Below, piece after piece: positions 1 to 7,340 of a stretch of 17,500 bases of DNA. The DNA comes from Symbiodinium natans (taxonomy: Eukaryota; Sar; Dinophyceae; Suessiales; Symbiodiniaceae). The DNA lies in contig CAJNDS010002035.1 of assembly GCA_905221605.1 (NCBI GenBank), positions 338,055 to 355,554 on the forward strand, written 5' to 3'. The translations under genes and the position numbers were made by a program. The notes below the pieces were generated by a model. The model was given only the letters and a program-made list of their open reading frames with translations. It made no database searches and was not told the DNA's origin. How positions within the stretch are numbered: the stretch's first letter is position 1; every line of letters begins with the position of its first letter.

Positions 1-37
1 TAAACCCCAAACCCTAAACCCTAAACCCTAAACCCCC
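1..37 (-). repeat. Interstitial telomeric repeat block, C-type (CCCTAAA)
   Basis: About four CCCTAAA/CCCCAAA units run into the left window edge, so the true block may be longer. The segment to its right (38-142) ends in a G-type block, the arrangement seen around exons elsewhere in the window. I found no convincing exon in 38-142. Confidence 0.9.
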
Positions 38-142
38 CCAAGGGCACAGCAACTTAGGCACCTCAAGTCCTCAAATCCCCAAACGTCCTGCAGCCTCCTG
101 CCTGCGAACTCCCCGAAACCCCAAACAATGCTAAACACTACA

Positions 143-192
143 GGGTTTAGGGTTTAGGGTTTAGGGTTTAGGGTTTAGGGTTTAGGGTTTAA
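143..192 (+). repeat. Interstitial telomeric repeat block, G-type (TTTAGGG)
   Basis: Seven near-perfect TTTAGGG units. With the C-type block at 281-439 this forms an inverted pair around an 88-base spacer. That pair would be the two ends of the intron preceding the first recognisable exon of gene A at 458. Confidence 0.95.
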
Positions 193-280
193 GGCCCCAA
201 ACCAACCTAACACACCCTCCCCTTCCATCCCCAAACCCGAGACCCCCAAAACAGCCGAACACCCCCCCCCCCCCCCTCCA

Positions 281-439
281 TCCCCAAACCCCAAACCCCA
301 AACCCCAAACCCCAAACCCCAAACCCAAACCCCAAACCCCTAATAAACCTTAACCTTAAACCTAGAGCCTAAACCCTAAACCCTAAACCCTAAACCCTAA
401 ACCCTAAACCCTAAACCCTAAACCCTAAACCTTAAACCC
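281..439 (-). repeat. Telomeric repeat block: CCCCAAA then CCCTAAA
   Basis: The left part (about 281-345) is made of CCCCAAA variants. A short degenerate stretch follows, then about ten canonical CCCTAAA units (369-439). The block stops 18 bases before the acceptor at 455-457 used by gene A, with a pyrimidine-rich gap between. A 15-base poly-C tract (262-276) sits just upstream. Confidence 0.95.
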
Positions 440-457
440 TCCCGTCACACCTGTCAG

Positions 458-2467
458 GTGCCGACCCCAAGCAGCGGACGTCGCGCGGCCGCACGGCCGA
501 GGACTTCGCCCAAGCCGCAGAGGGCAACGCAAGCCTGGAGGTGGGGTTTAGGGTTTAGGGTTTAGGGTTTAGGGTTTAGGGTTTGGGGTTTAGGGTTTGG
601 GGTTTGGGGTTTAGGGTTTAGGGTTTGGGGTTTGGGGTTTAGGGTTTGGGGTTTAGGGTTTCGGGTTTGGGGTTTAGGGTTTAGTTAGGGTTAAGGTTTT
701 AGTAGTTAGGGTTTAGGGTTTAAGGTTAGGGTTATGAGTTTAAGGTTCAGGGTTTCGGGCGTCATAGCAATTGGCGGACACCAACCAGCAACGACACAAT
801 TAACATTGGCATGGACACCTTCTCTACCTCATCCACTGTGAGCCTTCACAGGACGGGCTCTGAGAATCTTTTGAAAGGTAAACAGTTCTATGAAAACGTA
901 GCATCGCAGTTGCCTTATACATGTACTTACTTCTATACTAAATCAAACTAGTACACTACGCAACGTTTGATGCTAAGATACGTTAAGTTAGTTTTGAGTT
1001 CTATCATTGCTACGTGTCATATACTTACTAATTGTTTTTTTCTATGAATTTCCAGTGTTGTTAGGCAGTACTCAATCTTTCAATTATTATGAAGTTGTTC
1101 GAGGTGATTCTTACTCTCATTATTCACATATTTCAAGTTTCATGATGCACAATATTGAAATAGCTATTTATGTTGAACCGTTAATATACTCGATACTGTT
1201 ACTGAACGCTCATTGTACCAACTATTATTAGCCATTCTGAAACGTTAACCATTGTAGAGAATCGCTACTAGTAACCATTGCCTATGATTACTCGTTTGCT
1301 TTACTTTGAAATATATAGTTTGGGCTACTCCCCCTTATAGTATCAATCCTTAAAATAGAGTATAGTGCCACAAATTATAAAAAGGGTTTGTAGGGCTTCA
1401 CCACGTTGCGCCTCAAAGCTCTAAGGGGTTCAGGGTATAGTTATCCCTTAAATTTAAGAGCCTCCGGCTCAAGCCGCCGACCGTGCAGGAGAACAAGTTT
1501 AAGGTTTGGGGTTTGGTGATTTTGTTTGCGGTTCCTGTTTGGGGGGGGGGTGGGGTGGGGGGGGGGGGGGGGTGGGGGGGGGATGGGGGTGGGGGGGGGT
1601 GGGGGGGAGGGGGGGGTGGGGGGGGGGGGGGGGGGGGTGGGGTGGGGGTGGGGGTGGGTGGGGGGGTTGGGGGGGGGGGGGGGGGTACGGAGGCCCAAAA
1701 AGGGGTTTTTTTCCAAAAGAGCCCCTATGCCCTGTCAAAACGCCTATGGTCCATGAGTTTACGCGGTGTGGGTGGCCTGTTCCTCCACGGAAAAGCTGGC
1801 GGGGTACCCCCCCCCCTACCCCCCCCCCCTTTTGGGGTAAAAAGGGAGGTTTTCACCTCCTTTTCCCATCCAACACGCCGCCAGGGTCGGCGGACCCTAA
1901 ACCCTAAACCCTAAAACCTAAACCCTAAACTCGAAACCCTAAACCCCTAGCCCTAAACCCTAAACCCAAAACCCTGTGGCTTCGAAGTGGGTTTGAGGGC
2001 CAGGGTGCCTTCCGTGCTTCGGTGGGAGCTCAGCCAAGATGCGGGAACAAGGGCGTGTGGGATGTTAAGGGTGTATAGCCATGTTTTGGTGTCCTTGCTA
2101 TATGCGAGTCGTACTAGTTGGGGGGGGGGGGGGGGGGTTCTATTCGGGGTACCTTATTTTCGTACACCCCCCGTGTGGTGGAAAGATGTGTCGGAGAGAA
2201 GCAGTAGATTCCCCAAGGTGCCCTAAACCCTAAACCCTAACCCCTGAACCCTGAACCCCAAACCCCCAACCCCAAACCCCAAACCCCAAACCCCAAACCC
2301 TAAACCCTAAACCCTAAACCCTAAACCCTAAACCCTAAACCCTAAACCCTAAACCCTAAACCCTAAACCCTAAACCCTAAACCCTAACGAACCAGTTGCA
2401 TGTTGCTGAGGTTGTAGCGCTTCTTCGGAGCCAGTGCGTGACGGAAGCTGCGACATGGGTCAAGTAA
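458..2467 (+). CDS. Gene A: 3' end of an ankyrin-repeat protein gene (two exons)
   Basis: I read two exons. The first, 458-540, follows CTGTCAG and opens with two bases that finish a split Gly codon. It encodes 27 residues starting ADPKQRTSRGRTAEDFAQ, which with the split Gly gives the GADP loop and TA-start helix of an ankyrin repeat. It ends in CTG GAG with donor GTGGGG at 541. The second exon starts at 2411 after TTGCTGAG, in the same phase, and reads VVALLRSQCVTEAATWVK to a TAA at 2465-2467. Across the splice this gives LEVVALLRS, a normal second ankyrin helix. A GTAAGA at 2464 could be a donor instead of the stop. Upstream exons carrying the YPIH part are not in the window. Role presumably protein-protein binding; partner unknown. 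Confidence 0.6.
544..760 (+). repeat. Telomeric repeat block: TTTAGGG with TTTGGGG variants
   Basis: It starts with six canonical TTTAGGG units, then mixes TTTGGGG and TTTAGGG and decays from about 680. The order mirrors the block to the left of the exon: canonical units next to the exon and the GGGG variant farther away, on both sides. Confidence 0.95.
770..1440. other. AT-rich unique DNA inside the gene A intron
   Basis: This stretch is clearly more AT-rich than its surroundings. It carries a 74-codon open frame at 1007-1231 (plus) with no family resemblance I can name. I see no splice signals or domains supporting a gene. It may be organelle-derived or mobile-element DNA, but I recognise nothing specific. 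Confidence 0.3.
1543..1685 (+). repeat. Long G-rich tract with quadruplex potential
   Basis: Roughly 140 bases are almost entirely G, broken only by single T or A bases. All long open frames overlapping it (poly-Gly or poly-Pro) are composition artefacts. It lies inside the gene A intron. Exact length is doubtful because such tracts are hard to sequence. Confidence 0.9.
1897..1973 (-). repeat. Telomeric repeat block, C-type, degenerate
   Basis: Ten CCCTAAA-like units with insertions and substitutions (AAAACC, CTCGAAA, CCCCTAG). It is internal to the gene A intron. The divergence suggests it is older than the blocks nearest the splice sites. Confidence 0.9.
2222..2395 (-). repeat. Telomeric repeat block, C-type, long and mostly canonical
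   Basis: The left end has CCCCAAA/CCCTGAA variants, followed by about 16 uninterrupted CCCTAAA units. The block stops just before the acceptor region of the last gene A exon. It faces the G-type block at 2525-2627 across the exon. Confidence 0.95.
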
Positions 2468-2524
2468 GACAAGCTGAGAGCCCACGGGCTTCCAGGATGG
2501 GCTTGGAGGCCTTAGAGACTCCCC

Positions 2525-2627
2525 GGGTTTAGGGTTTAGGGTTTAGGGTTTTCTTGGGTTTAGGGTTTAGGGTTTAGGGTTTAGGGTTTAGGGTTTAGGG
2601 TTTAGGGTTTAGGGTTTAGGGTTTAGG
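2525..2627 (+). repeat. Telomeric repeat block, G-type
   Basis: About 14 TTTAGGG units with one TTTTCTTGGG interruption near 2550. It lies 57 bases after the proposed gene A stop codon. Confidence 0.95.
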
Positions 2628-2884
2628 CCGGAATCCGCCCTCTAAGGGCCTTTTGAGGAGTGCAAAGGGGGGTATATGAGAGCCCAGCCTGCTTGGAAGC
2701 CCTTGCAGACCACGGCGGCCGGAGGGGCTGTTTGAATCTTGTTCCGGATGCTCGGAAGTTCCGTCGAGTGAAGTCTAGCCCTTCTTCATTTCCCAGCCTT
2801 TTGCGTTTTTTTCTCTTTGTTTTACGGGAGCATCCACGTTTCCACACTGCCTAGACACTCCCACCTGAAGGCAGGTTCCCTTTG
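2628..2884. other. Unique spacer between two G-type blocks
   Basis: This 257-base stretch contains overlapping short open frames on both strands (plus 2660-2854, minus 2623-2847). Neither resembles a known family nor has convincing splice sites. I see no gene here. Confidence 0.4.
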
Positions 2885-2965
2885 GTTTAGGGTTTAGGGT
2901 TTAGGGTTCAGGGTTCAGGGTTCAGGGTTCAGGGTTCAGGGTTTAGGGTTTAGGGTTTAGGGTTG
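2885..2965 (+). repeat. Telomeric repeat block with a run of TTCAGGG variants
   Basis: Canonical TTTAGGG units flank a run of about six TTCAGGG units (roughly 2906-2941). Clustering of one variant shows local amplification inside the block after it was laid down. Confidence 0.95.
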
Positions 2966-3188
2966 GGCCAAAGTTTAGGGCTTCCACTCCTCCCAGGGAA
3001 CCTGCCCATCGGTATTTTCGGAGACGTTGCGCATCGGGACAGCTTTCCGACGTGGGGGCTTCCGAATAATCGAGGGTACCACTTCTTCGTAGCCCAGTCG
3101 TACCCTTTCCCTTTTTTTGGTTCAAGGTTCCCTGTTAAAGTAGCCAACCCAACCCAAGAAAGGGTGCCCTGATTATGACGTGAGTACT

Positions 3189-3205
3189 GGGGGGGGGGGG
3201 GGGGG
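3189..3205 (+). repeat. Poly-G tract of 17
   Basis: An uninterrupted run of 17 G. Comparable runs occur at 2120-2137 (18 G), 7359-7381 (23 G), and as C at 262-276 (15), 4694-4710 (17) and 8419-8438 (20). Confidence 0.95.
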
Positions 3206-3400
3206 TTCTTCTAGTGCGGGTTATGGTATCTATGAGGGTTATCCTATTCATTTTGGGGTAGACTCCGGTTACTTTCGGAAACACCCATGTCAACTGCGTA
3301 GCCTGGGTTAGACACGGCATCGTTTGCGACGCAAGTCTCTTCCGTGTTACGCCCAGCCAAAACGGCACTCATTCAGCTTTCAGTGTTTCCCTAAACCCAC

Positions 3401-3505
3401 ATGGGTTGTTGTCAAAATTATGGTCCCTTTTCGGATCCATATTATAATACGGCACCTAATATTCAGGGCACCCTAAAAGGGACCCCAATTTTCACAACCA
3501 CCCAT
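3401..3505. mobile_element. Inverted-repeat hairpin element, 31-bp arms
   Basis: Arms 3401-3431 and 3475-3505 are inverted copies matching at 27 of 31 positions, including a perfect GGTCCCTTTT/AAAAGGGACC. The 43-base spacer holds a small TA-rich palindrome. No open frame. The size and form suit a non-autonomous foldback or MITE-like element, but no target duplication was found. Confidence 0.6.
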
Positions 3506-3663
3506 ATGTTTTTTCCTGGGGGCCGATAAGACTGCGATATATCATATTTCAGAGTACTTGGAGTGCAGCTAAAGATTTCCGGGAAGAACCCTAGCCGAGA
3601 GCCATCAAAGTACTATATGGGTCGAATAATTACTAACAGTATTCCCTCATGGCTTTCTACTGA

Positions 3664-4029
3664 ATATTTTACCGCTATTCCCCCCAAAGCCCTATTCCAA
3701 TTTTTACGGCCCCGATAGTAGCCTCGCAGCTGCACTGGAAGCGTTACGGCAGGGCGTGTGCGCGAAGATTTTGGCTTGCGGAAGTGCCTTTCAAGACGCA
3801 AACTGTAGTGACAAGTTCACCAAAATTGGTGCAATCATTCTCCATGTCTGAGTCTTTGCAGAGGCTCTATCATCCTCGATTTGTAGGTGTTTGTGTTGCT
3901 TTCGCATTGAGACAGGACCCCCCTGATTCATTTACCCAGTGTGCTCAAGCATCAGGGCCTCTCTTTGGACTTGAAGCGAAACTCGGGGGTCCAAATCCCC
4001 TGGTCGCTTCAGAGTCTCCTTGGAGCATG
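3664..4029 (+). CDS. Possible exon of an unrecognised gene, ending at a telomeric-repeat intron
   Basis: After a TGA at 3661 one plus-strand frame stays open through 3664-4038. It runs into GTTCGGGTTTAGGG at 4030, the same kind of junction seen at intron starts in gene B. Ending the exon at 4029 leaves phase 0. The next candidate exon at 4501 is open in phase 0, and the G-type block 4034-4117 and C-type block 4366-4482 would be the intron ends. The translated stretch (SESLQRLYHPRFVGV and onward) matches no family I know. Against it: a nested hairpin (3968-4016) lies in the frame, and no start is clear (GTG at 3784 is only one option). It could be chance. Confidence 0.25.
3968..4016. repeat. 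Nested hairpin
   Basis: TGAAGCGA (3972-3979) pairs with TCGCTTCA (4004-4011), extended outward by GACT/AGTC, and an inner GGGG pairs with CCCC. The inner loop resembles a tRNA T-arm loosely, but no acceptor stem or D-arm exists. The 13-mer TGGTCGCTTCAGA recurs at 12400-12412. Confidence 0.6.
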
Positions 4030-4033
4030 GTTC

Positions 4034-4117
4034 GGGTTTAGGGTTTAGGGTTTAGGGTTTAGGGTTTAGGGTTTAGGGTTTAGGGTTTAGGGTTTAGGGT
4101 TTAGGGTTTAGGGTATA
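4034..4117 (+). repeat. Telomeric repeat block, G-type
   Basis: Twelve almost perfect TTTAGGG units ending in GGGTATAG, the same terminal variant as the block at 10551-10608. ATGGTT flanks it on both sides (4027-4032 and 4120-4125), a possible but weak insertion duplication. Confidence 0.95.
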
Positions 4118-4211
4118 GGATGGTTTTTTGACTTTGCTCCAGTGTTGACTCAGCAGTTATTGTGAGGTCTCGGGCCAAGCATGTCACAGGTTCCTCCAAC
4201 CAAGACATTTC

Positions 4212-4258
4212 CACCGGCTGCTGCTTCGCGTCTCATAACTTAGACGTTGCAGCCGGTG
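4212..4258. repeat. Perfect 10-bp inverted repeat
   Basis: CACCGGCTGC at 4212-4221 and GCAGCCGGTG at 4249-4258 with a 27-base loop. It sits in the spacer between the G-type and C-type blocks of the proposed intron 4030-4500. Confidence 0.6.
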
Positions 4259-4365
4259 CGTGAACATGTACATAGTCATGCAGGCACCCATACCTCAAAC
4301 TCGCTTTATGACGGACGAAGGCCATTGTTGCCATTCAGCTACGATGGGAAACAGAGGATCCGGCA

Positions 4366-4482
4366 CCCTAAACCCTAGACCCTAGACCCTAGACCCTAGA
4401 CCCTAAACCCTAAACCCTAAACCCTAAACCCTAAACCCTAAACCCTAAACCCTAAACCAGCCTAAACCCTAAACCCTAAACC
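4366..4482 (-). repeat. Telomeric repeat block with CCCTAGA variants
   Basis: It begins with one CCCTAAA, then four CCCTAGA units in a row, then about ten canonical units and a short interruption (CCAG). The acceptor-like TCCTAAG at 4494-4500 follows. Confidence 0.95.
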
Positions 4483-4500
4483 AAGCTCACGTATCCTAAG

Positions 4501-4588
4501 CACGACTATCCCGAGCCACAAGTTCAAGTTAGCTCCATGCAGCGCTTGCGTTGTCCGCCGATTTATGACATGAGATCCTATGTCGTGT
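4501..4588 (+). CDS. Possible second exon of the 3664 candidate
   Basis: This follows CCCTAAA repeats and an AG at 4499-4500. The frame is open in phase 0 and begins HDYPEPQVQVSSMQRL with balanced codon use, until it runs into microsatellite DNA. No donor is obvious before the TA repeats; GTCGTG or GTGTAT near 4580-4598 are options. No family recognised. Confidence 0.2.
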
Positions 4589-4596
4589 TACATGAT

Positions 4597-4653
4597 GTGT
4601 ATATGTGTATATATATATATATCAATCAATCAGTCAATCAATCAATCTATCTA

Positions 4654-4688
<35 letters not shown>

Positions 4689-4690
4689 GC
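4597..4690. repeat. Compound microsatellite (TA, CAAT, CTAT, CT, TA)
   Basis: Successive blocks of TA, TCAA/ATCA tetramers, CTAT, CT and TA repeats lead directly into the poly-C run at 4694-4710. The long open frames on both strands here are repeat-driven. Confidence 0.95.
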
Positions 4691-4728
4691 TCGCCCCCCC
4701 CCCCCCCCCCATGATCCACACATTTGGC
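4691..4728 (+). repeat. Poly-C tract plus conserved ATGATCCACAC motif
   Basis: Seventeen C bases are followed at once by ATGATCCACACATTTGG. The same TA repeat, poly-C, (G)ATGATCCACAC order occurs on the minus strand around 7341-7400, so this is a dispersed element end rather than random sequence. Confidence 0.7.
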
Positions 4729-4759
4729 CTCGGGAAGGCTGGTTTTGGGAGGGCGGGGA

Positions 4760-5275
4760 CTCCAGACTCCAGATTTCCAGAAAAAATCTGGAGTACCGGG
4801 GCCCCGGACTCCAGACTCCAGATCTCCAGAAAAAATCTGGAGTACCTCCAGACTCCAGACTCCAGATTTCCAGAAAAAATCTGGAGTACCTCCAGACTCC
4901 AGACTCCAAGATTTCCAGCAAAAATCTGGAGTACCAGGGCCCTGGACTCCAGATTCTGGAGTCTGGGGCCCCGGGTACTCCAGTTTTTTTCTGGAAATCT
5001 GGAGTCTGGAGTCCGGGGCCCCCGTACTCCAGATTTTTTCTGGAAATCTGGAGTCTGGAGTCCGGGGCCCCGGTACTCCAGATTTTTTCTGGAAATCTGG
5101 AGTCTGGAGTCCGGGGCCCCGGTACTCCAGATTTTTCTGGAAATCTGGAGTCTGGAGTCCGGGGCCCCGGTACTCCAGATTTTTTCTGGAAATCTGGAGT
5201 CTGGAGTCCGGGGCCCCGGTACTCCAGATTTTTTCTGGAAATCTGGAGTCTGGCGTCCGGGGCCCGGGTGCATAT
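4760..5275. repeat. Head-to-head array of 49-bp palindromic units
   Basis: On the right side units start at GGGGCCCC at 4965, 5015, 5064, 5113, 5161, 5210 and 5259, giving spacings of 50, 49, 49, 48, 49 and 49. Each unit holds two palindromes: GGGGCCCC, and a stem CTCCAGATTT/AAATCTGGAG with a 7-base loop. The left part (4760-4945) carries the same unit in inverted orientation, first one full copy and then shorter ones, so the region is also one large inverted repeat with its centre near 4931-4980. Open frames of 195-262 codons on both strands come from the repeat. Confidence 0.9.
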
Positions 5276-5304
5276 GGAGTCCGGGCCCATTTTCTCCATA
5301 TGCA

Positions 5305-6062
5305 CGTTTAGGGATTACGGTTTAGTGTTTATTGTTTAGGGTTTAAGTTTAGGGTTTGTAGGGTTTAGTGTTTAGGGTCCAGCGCTTCGTGTTTAGGGTC
5401 TAGTGTTTAGGTTTTGGTTTTAAAGGTTCAGGGTTACTTTTTAGGGTTTAGGGTTAAGCGACTTGGATAATGTGTCTAAAACCCTAAACCTTACAATGAT
5501 GAAGTTTTAAAACCCGGAAAAGACTGAAACCCCATGTTTTTTTGGTTGGGGTTGGTTTAGGGTTCAGGATTTGTTGTTTCGGGTTTAGGGTTTAGTGTTC
5601 AGTGTTGAGGGTTTAGTGTCTAGGTTTCAAGGTTTAGTGTTTTGTGTTTAGGGTTGAGTGTTAAGTTAGGGTCTAGGGTTTAGGTTTAGGGTCAAGCGGC
5701 TTGGCTAAAACCCCAAACCAAATAAAACCCTAAACTCTAAAATCCAAACAGCAAGCATCTGAAACCCCGACGGGTTTTGGTTTCAAGGTTTAGATTTAGT
5801 AGGGCTTGAGGTTCCGGCTTTGGGGTTTACTGTTTAGTGTTTAGGGTTTAGTGTGTAGGGTTGAGTGTGTAATGTTTAGGGTCTAGTTTTTAGGGTGCAG
5901 CGTTTAAGTGTTTAGGGTTTAGTGCTTAGGCGTTTAGGTTTTCGTGTCAAGCGTTTGGGGTTTGTGCTAAGGGCTTAGTATTAAGTTTTTAGGGTTAGTG
6001 TTTAGGGTCTAGTGCTGAGTGTTTAGGGTTTAGTGCTAAGGGTTTCGGGTTTGGTGTTTAGG
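5305..6062 (+). repeat. Degenerate telomere-like DNA, G-type
   Basis: TTTAGGG-like words are mixed with TTTAGTG, TTCAGGG and TTAAGGG variants plus short C-type pieces (about 5478-5490 and 5715-5740). GGGT(T/C)AAGCG(A/G)CTTGG occurs twice (about 5449 and 5688), suggesting an internal duplication. No gene seen. Confidence 0.8.
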
Positions 6063-6139
6063 GTTAAGGGTTTTAAGGGTTTTAAGGAATTTACAAATTA
6101 CATGATCTGGGGGAAGGCACCGGGGCTTCCCCAGACCAT
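5826..6139 (+). repeat. Segmental duplication, copy 1
   Basis: This stretch aligns by eye with 6226-6551. The order of landmarks is the same: TTTAGTGTTTAGGG words, GGGGTTTGTGCTAAGGGC, GTTTAGGGTCTAGTGCTGAG, GGTTTCGGGTTTGG, then TTACAAATT and the GATCTGGGG hairpin. Small indels and substitutions separate the copies. Confidence 0.8.
6102..6139 (+). repeat. GC-rich hairpin family, copy 1
   Basis: ATGATCTGGGGGAAG pairs with CTTCCCCAGACCAT around a GCACCGGGG centre. This is the first of five copies within 1 kb. Confidence 0.85.
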
Positions 6140-6162
6140 TGACAACTTAAAAAATCCTGCCG

Positions 6163-6221
6163 TTTAGGGTTTAGGGTTTAGGGTTTAGGGTTTAGGGTTT
6201 AGGGTTTAGGGTTTAGGGTTT
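6163..6221 (+). repeat. Telomeric repeat block, G-type
   Basis: Eight canonical TTTAGGG units, much cleaner than the degenerate DNA on both sides. It lies exactly between the two copies of the segmental duplication. Confidence 0.95.
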
Positions 6222-6225
6222 TTTG

Positions 6226-6551
6226 GTTTAGTGTTCAGGGTTTAGCGTGTAGGGTTTAGTGTACAATGTTTAGGGCCCAGTTTTTAGGGCAGTCGAAGTT
6301 TTTAGGTTCTAGTGTTTAGGATTTAGTGCTAGTGCTTAAGCGTTCAGGGTTTCGTGTTAAGTGTTGGGGTTTGTGCTAAGGGCTCTTAGTGTTAAGGCTT
6401 TTAGGGTTAGTGTTTAGGGTCTGGTGCTGAGTGTTTAGGGTTTAGTGATAAGGGTTTCGGGTTTGGTTTTTAGGGTTAAGGGTTTTACGGGTTTCAAGGA
6501 TTTTTACAAATTTAAATGATCTGGGGAAGGCACCGGGACCCCCCAGACCAT
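6226..6551 (+). repeat. Segmental duplication, copy 2
   Basis: Partner of 5826-6139. Both copies end at a copy of the GATCTGGGGAAGGCACCGGG hairpin, so the hairpin was part of the duplicated unit. Confidence 0.8.
6516..6551 (+). repeat. GC-rich hairpin family, copy 2
   Basis: Same orientation as copy 1, with a decayed right arm (GACCCCCCAGACCA). Confidence 0.8.
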
Positions 6552-6577
6552 TTTTCAAAAAACTTTTAAACATTTAA

Positions 6578-6614
6578 ATGGTCCGGGGAAGGCACCGGGG
6601 CTTCCCCAGACCAT
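6578..6614 (+). repeat. GC-rich hairpin family, copy 3
   Basis: ATGGTCCGGGGAAGGCACCG is followed by the matching right arm. Same orientation as copies 1 and 2. Confidence 0.85.
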
Positions 6615-6776
6615 CTGAACTTTTAAAATCCTGAAAATCTTATAAGAATCCTTAAAATTCTGTTTAAACATTCTCAGGATTTTAAAGGTTTTAAAGCCTT
6701 TTGAAAACCTGAATATGCTTAAACATTTATGTGGCTGCCCTTTTAGGATCTTAAGGCTCTTTAAAGTTAGTTGCCA

Positions 6777-6813
6777 ATGGTCTGGAGAAGCCCCGGTGCC
6801 TTCCCCAGACAAT
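6777..6813 (-). repeat. GC-rich hairpin family, copy 4
   Basis: The centre reads GCCCCGGTGCC, the reverse complement of copies 1-3, so this copy is inverted. Confidence 0.85.
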
Positions 6814-7072
6814 GTAAATTTTACAAAGCCTTTAACAGGACAGGATTTTAGGATGTTCAACTCCAAAATCCTAACTTCCTTAATTTTGAACGGCTGCCCT
6901 TTTCAAAGTTTAAAGTATTTTAGAACTTTAAGGGATAAACGTTTTTCAGGACTTTAGCCTTTTAAATCCTGAAAATTTTTGAATGGCTTTAAATACCTTA
7001 AAGCCCTTGAGATTTTAAAAGGGCTGCCCGTTCAAAAAACAATTAAGGGTTTTTTGGTTTTTGAAGCTGTCA

Positions 7073-7109
7073 ATGGTCTGGGGAAGCCCCGGTACCTTCC
7101 GCAGATCAT
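7073..7109 (-). repeat. GC-rich hairpin family, copy 5
   Basis: Inverted like copy 4, centre GCCCCGGTACC, right arm slightly decayed. Copies 4 and 5 are both followed by CTAAATTTTA-like AT-rich DNA, and GGCTGCCC(T/G)TT recurs near 6731, 6891, 7021 and 7158. Region 6500-7190 is therefore a nest of one dispersed repeat family, with no gene recognised. Confidence 0.8.
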
Positions 7110-7218
7110 CTAAATTTTAAAAAACCCCTAAACCCTGAAAAGCCTCAAAATTCTAAATGGCTGCCCTTCTAAAACTTTATGGAGCCGCAAGACACACGTT
7201 TCAGAAGTAACAGTGCAC

Positions 7219-7240
7219 ATAAAAACACTAGTGTTTTTAT
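7219..7240. repeat. Perfect 22-bp palindrome
   Basis: The two 11-base halves, ATAAAAACACT and AGTGTTTTTAT, are exact reverse complements with no spacer. It lies in AT-rich unique DNA between the hairpin family and the poly-G tract. It could be a terminator-like or foldback remnant; function unknown. Confidence 0.8.
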
Positions 7241-7340
7241 AGGGGATAATATTAAAGAGCCTTTTGTATTCCAGTACAGTTTTTACTGCATTTTTCCGAG
7301 GAAAAGTCAGGAAAGTCAGACAAAGACGAAGACAGGAAAA

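Larger units (their letters stand above)
541..2410 (+). other. Intron of gene A, bounded by inverted telomeric repeats
   Basis: The intron of 1870 bases is GT-AG. TTTAGGG repeats begin three bases after the GT (544-760), and CCCTAAA repeats (2222-2395) end about 15 bases before the acceptor. The pentamer GAGGT spans both splice sites. The interior holds AT-rich unique DNA (about 780-1400), the G-rich tract 1543-1685, another C-type block (1897-1973) and an 18-base poly-G run at 2120-2137. Confidence 0.55.

Noticed and set aside
38-142. Exon of gene A between the first C-type and G-type blocks
   Set aside because: The position is right but no frame gives an ankyrin-like or other convincing peptide on either strand.
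1-600. True chromosome end
   Set aside because: Blocks are short, in both orientations and separated by unique DNA and exons; similar blocks continue for 14 kb, so they are interstitial.
1441-1914. Poly-Gly and poly-Pro open frames
   Set aside because: Entirely due to the G-rich tract.
3968-4016. tRNA-like T-arm (GGGGG-TCCAAAT-CCCCT)
   Set aside because: No acceptor stem, anticodon arm or D-arm can be folded around it; the outer TGAAGCGA stem has the wrong geometry.
4537-5339. Open frames of 195-262 codons on both strands
   Set aside because: They come from 49-bp palindromic repeats, TA/CT repeats and poly-C; five frames open together show composition, not coding.
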